Positions 61,863 through 64,000 of a stretch of DNA of 64,000 nucleotides are shown here, in pieces. Position numbers and translations under genes: made by a program. Position 1 is the stretch's first letter. Each line of letters opens with the position of its first letter. Source of the stretch: Pseudomonadota bacterium. Its GTDB lineage: Bacteria > Pseudomonadota > Gammaproteobacteria > Burkholderiales > Burkholderiaceae_F. Under the pieces are notes generated by a model. That model saw nothing but the letters and a program-made list of their open reading frames with translations, did no database searches and was not told where the DNA came from. Location of the stretch: positions 62,001 through 126,000 of the forward strand of contig JAKOQB010000124.1 in the NCBI GenBank assembly GCA_029778535.1, in the 5' to 3' direction.

Positions 61863-62966
61863 TCATTCGTTGAGCGCGCGCTCGACCTCGCGCCACAGCA
61901 CCTCGGTCGGCTCGCAGCCGACCGACAGGCGGATGAAACCCTCCGCCACCTGATCGCCCCAGCGCGCGCGGCGCTCGGCGCTGGTATGCACGCCGCCGAA
62001 GCTGGTCGCGGGACGGATGAAGCGGCACGCGCCGATGAAGCGTTCTGCGGCTTCCTTGTCGGCGAGCGTCAAGCCGATCAACGCGCCGAAGCTCGCCATC
62101 TGCGCCTGCGCCAGCGAGTGCGCGGGATGCGAAGGCAGTCCCGGGTAACGCACGCCGACCACCTTCCGGTGCCCGGCCAACCGCTGCGCGAGTACCAGCG
62201 CGTTCGCGCACATGCGGCTGAATCGCACTTCGAGCGTCTCCAGCCCGCGGTGGACGAGCCACGCCTCGAACGGGCCCGGGATGCTGCCTACGATGCGGCG
62301 CCAGTCGCGAACGCCGGCGATCAGCTCGTCGCTTCTCGACGACACGTGGCCGAACAGCACGTCGGAGTGGCCGTTCAGTGCCTTCGTATCCGCGCTGACG
62401 ACGAAGTCCGCGCCGAGATCGAGCGGCCGCTGGCCGAGCGGCGTCATCGTCGTGTTGTCGACCGCCACCAGCGCGCCGACCGCGTGCGCGCGCTCGACGT
62501 TGGCGGCGATGTCGGCCAGATCGAGCGCGGGATTCGACGGCGTCTCGATCAGCACCAGCCTGTAGCCGGCGAGCTTGTGCGCGCCGAGCTGCGCGGTCGC
62601 CACCGTGTCGACCCGCACGCCGATCGGCGCCAGGTACTTGTCGGCGCAGATGCGCGTCGTGTAGTAGCCGTCGCTCGGCAGCAGCACGCGGTCGCCGGGC
62701 TTGAGCACCGAGGTGAAGATTGCCGCGATCGCCGCCATGCCCGACGGGAACGTGATCGTCTCCGCTTCTTCGAGCGCGGACAGCGACGCCTCGAGCGCGG
62801 TCCAGGTCGGATTGCCCCAGCGCGCGTACTGGTACGCGCCGCCCGGATCGCCCGGCAGCGCGTATACCGACGTGTTGACGATCGGCGGCGAGAACGCCTG
62901 ATTGACCGGCGTCGTCTTGCTCGCCAGATGCAGCATGCGCGCGAAGCGTTCGTCGTCGAGGCTCAT
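61863..62966 (-). CDS. Cys/Met metabolism PLP-dependent enzyme (cystathionine gamma-synthase/lyase family)
   Basis: YQYARWGNPTWTALEASLSALEEAETITFPSGMAAI...SADTKALNGHSDVLFGHV. Confidence 0.92.
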   Translation of the reverse strand: MSLDDERFARMLHLASKTTPVNQAFSPPIVNTSVYALPGDPGGAYQYARWGNPTWTALEASLSALEEAETITFPSGMAAIAAIFTSVLKPGDRVLLPSDGYYTTRICADKYLAPIGVRVDTVATAQLGAHKLAGYRLVLIETPSNPALDLADIAANVERAHAVGALVAVDNTTMTPLGQRPLDLGADFVVSADTKALNGHSDVLFGHVSSRSDELIAGVRDWRRIVGSIPGPFEAWLVHRGLETLEVRFSRMCANALVLAQRLAGHRKVVGVRYPGLPSHPAHSLAQAQMASFGALIGLTLADKEAAERFIGACRFIRPATSFGGVHTSAERRARWGDQVAEGFIRLSVGCEPTEVLWREVERALNE

Positions 62967-62969
62967 CGC

Positions 62970-63737
62970 TTATTCCCCAAGTACTCCGCGCGGGATGCCG
63001 AGCGCGCTCGGCGTTCTCGGTTCGTCCTTCTCCGCCGGCTCCGCTTCCGGTGGGGCGGCCTCGGGCTGCGCGGCACGTCCGCGCGCTGCCATCGCCGGCA
63101 TGTCCATCGCGACCATGCCCTGGCAAAGGGACTTCATCCGCACCCTGTCGGCCCGCCTCGGCTGCAGCTCGCTCGATGACCGGAACACGATCTCGGGGTT
63201 GCTGCCGCTGCCGCGCGATCCCATCGCGGCGATGAAGTACGCGCGCGCGTGCGGCACCGGCTTCCGTTCGAGCAGCGTCGCATTCGCGCCTTCGCTTTGC
63301 GACAGCTCGATCGCCGGCATGTTGTCTTGAGCGGCACCGGTCGCGAATCTGACGCCATCCGGCACGCCCTGCCCGCTGAACGCATGCTCGCCGACCCGCG
63401 CTGCGTCGTCGCGCGCCATGCGCGTGTCGGTCCTGCTCGGCCACAACGGGCGTCCGGCCGCGCTGAGCGTGCCGCGCCGGGTCGCGCGCCGCGACTGGAA
63501 CACATCGGCGAGATCCTGCGGCGTGGCAGTCGCGAAATCGACCACGCGCGGCAGTCCGGGCCGCACGGTCTCGCCGCCCGTCCCAGTACAGGTACGCCTT
63601 GCCCTTGGGCGTTCGTCGTCGCGCTCGACCAACTCGCGCGCGGTCGCGCCCGGCGCGACCGCTATGCGAGCGCGCGCGCGCACAGCGTCAAACACTTGCA
63701 GCAATCGCCTTCCATCGTTGCTCCCGCCCATGTCCAT
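62970..63737 (-). CDS. Hypothetical protein
   Basis: Open frame adjacent to the PLP enzyme gene; possible local frame disturbance near 63590. Confidence 0.45.
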   Translation of the reverse strand: MDMGGSNDGRRLLQVFDAVRARARIAVAPGATARELVERDDERPRARRTCTGTGGETVRPGLPRVVDFATATPQDLADVFQSRRATRRGTLSAAGRPLWPSRTDTRMARDDAARVGEHAFSGQGVPDGVRFATGAAQDNMPAIELSQSEGANATLLERKPVPHARAYFIAAMGSRGSGSNPEIVFRSSSELQPRRADRVRMKSLCQGMVAMDMPAMAARGRAAQPEAAPPEAEPAEKDEPRTPSALGIPRGVLGE

Positions 63738-63758
63738 TTCAGCGCGACGATACGCCGC

Positions 63759-64000
63759 CTACTTCGGTAACACGGTCAGCAGGGCCGGCGAACTCGTCAC
63801 GCAGACAAAGTCGTTGCACACGCGCACGTTGAACAGCGACCCGTTGTCGGCGAGCGTCGTCGGCGGGGTGACGTAGGTAAGGTCGTTGGCGCCGGCGATG
63901 TCGGCGCCGTTCTTGCGCCACTGATAGCTGATCGGGCTCAGGCCGACCACGCCGACCGCGAAGCTCGCGCTCTGGCCTGCGAGCACGGTCTGCGCCTGCG
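63759..64000 (-). CDS. Ig-like domain protein, C-terminal fragment (runs off window)
   Basis: LAGQSASFAVGVVGLSPISYQWRKNGADIAGANDLTYVTPPTTLADNGSLFNVRVCN. Confidence 0.8.
   Translation of the reverse strand, partial: QAQTVLAGQSASFAVGVVGLSPISYQWRKNGADIAGANDLTYVTPPTTLADNGSLFNVRVCNDFVCVTSSPALLTVLPK

Overview
GC-rich chromosomal window that looks betaproteobacterial (Burkholderiales-like, judged from gene content and order). There are about 60 protein-coding genes, mostly housekeeping: gpsA-secB-grxC-rhodanese-gpmA, envC/ctpA, moeB/slmA, sppA, argB, hslVU, dksA/COG0523, xerC/dapF/lpxL, metK, ahcY, metF, actP, cca, folB and ttcA. I saw no tRNA, rRNA, CRISPR array, IS element or prophage. The strongest observations are: (1) a SARP/BTAD-AAA regulator gene (55.3-58.8 kb) surrounded by three promoters of secreted/lipoprotein genes, each with the same GTTAC(C/T)G-N4-GTTACCG direct repeat (11-bp period) exactly 11 bp from a putative -10 box, which suggests a local SARP regulon; (2) a pseudoknot-capable 5' leader directly abutting the metK Shine-Dalgarno, a candidate unrecognised SAM-type riboswitch; (3) a dispersed family of 7-bp-periodic repeats (CGGNNNN units), mostly hairpin-forming, that fill intergenic gaps; (4) a recognisable SAH riboswitch before ahcY; (5) two paralogous divergent DUF2917/LysR modules; (6) a cysteine-depleted DksA with a histone-H1-like tail next to a His-rich COG0523 GTPase. 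All calls come from reading the sequence; no searches or folding were run.
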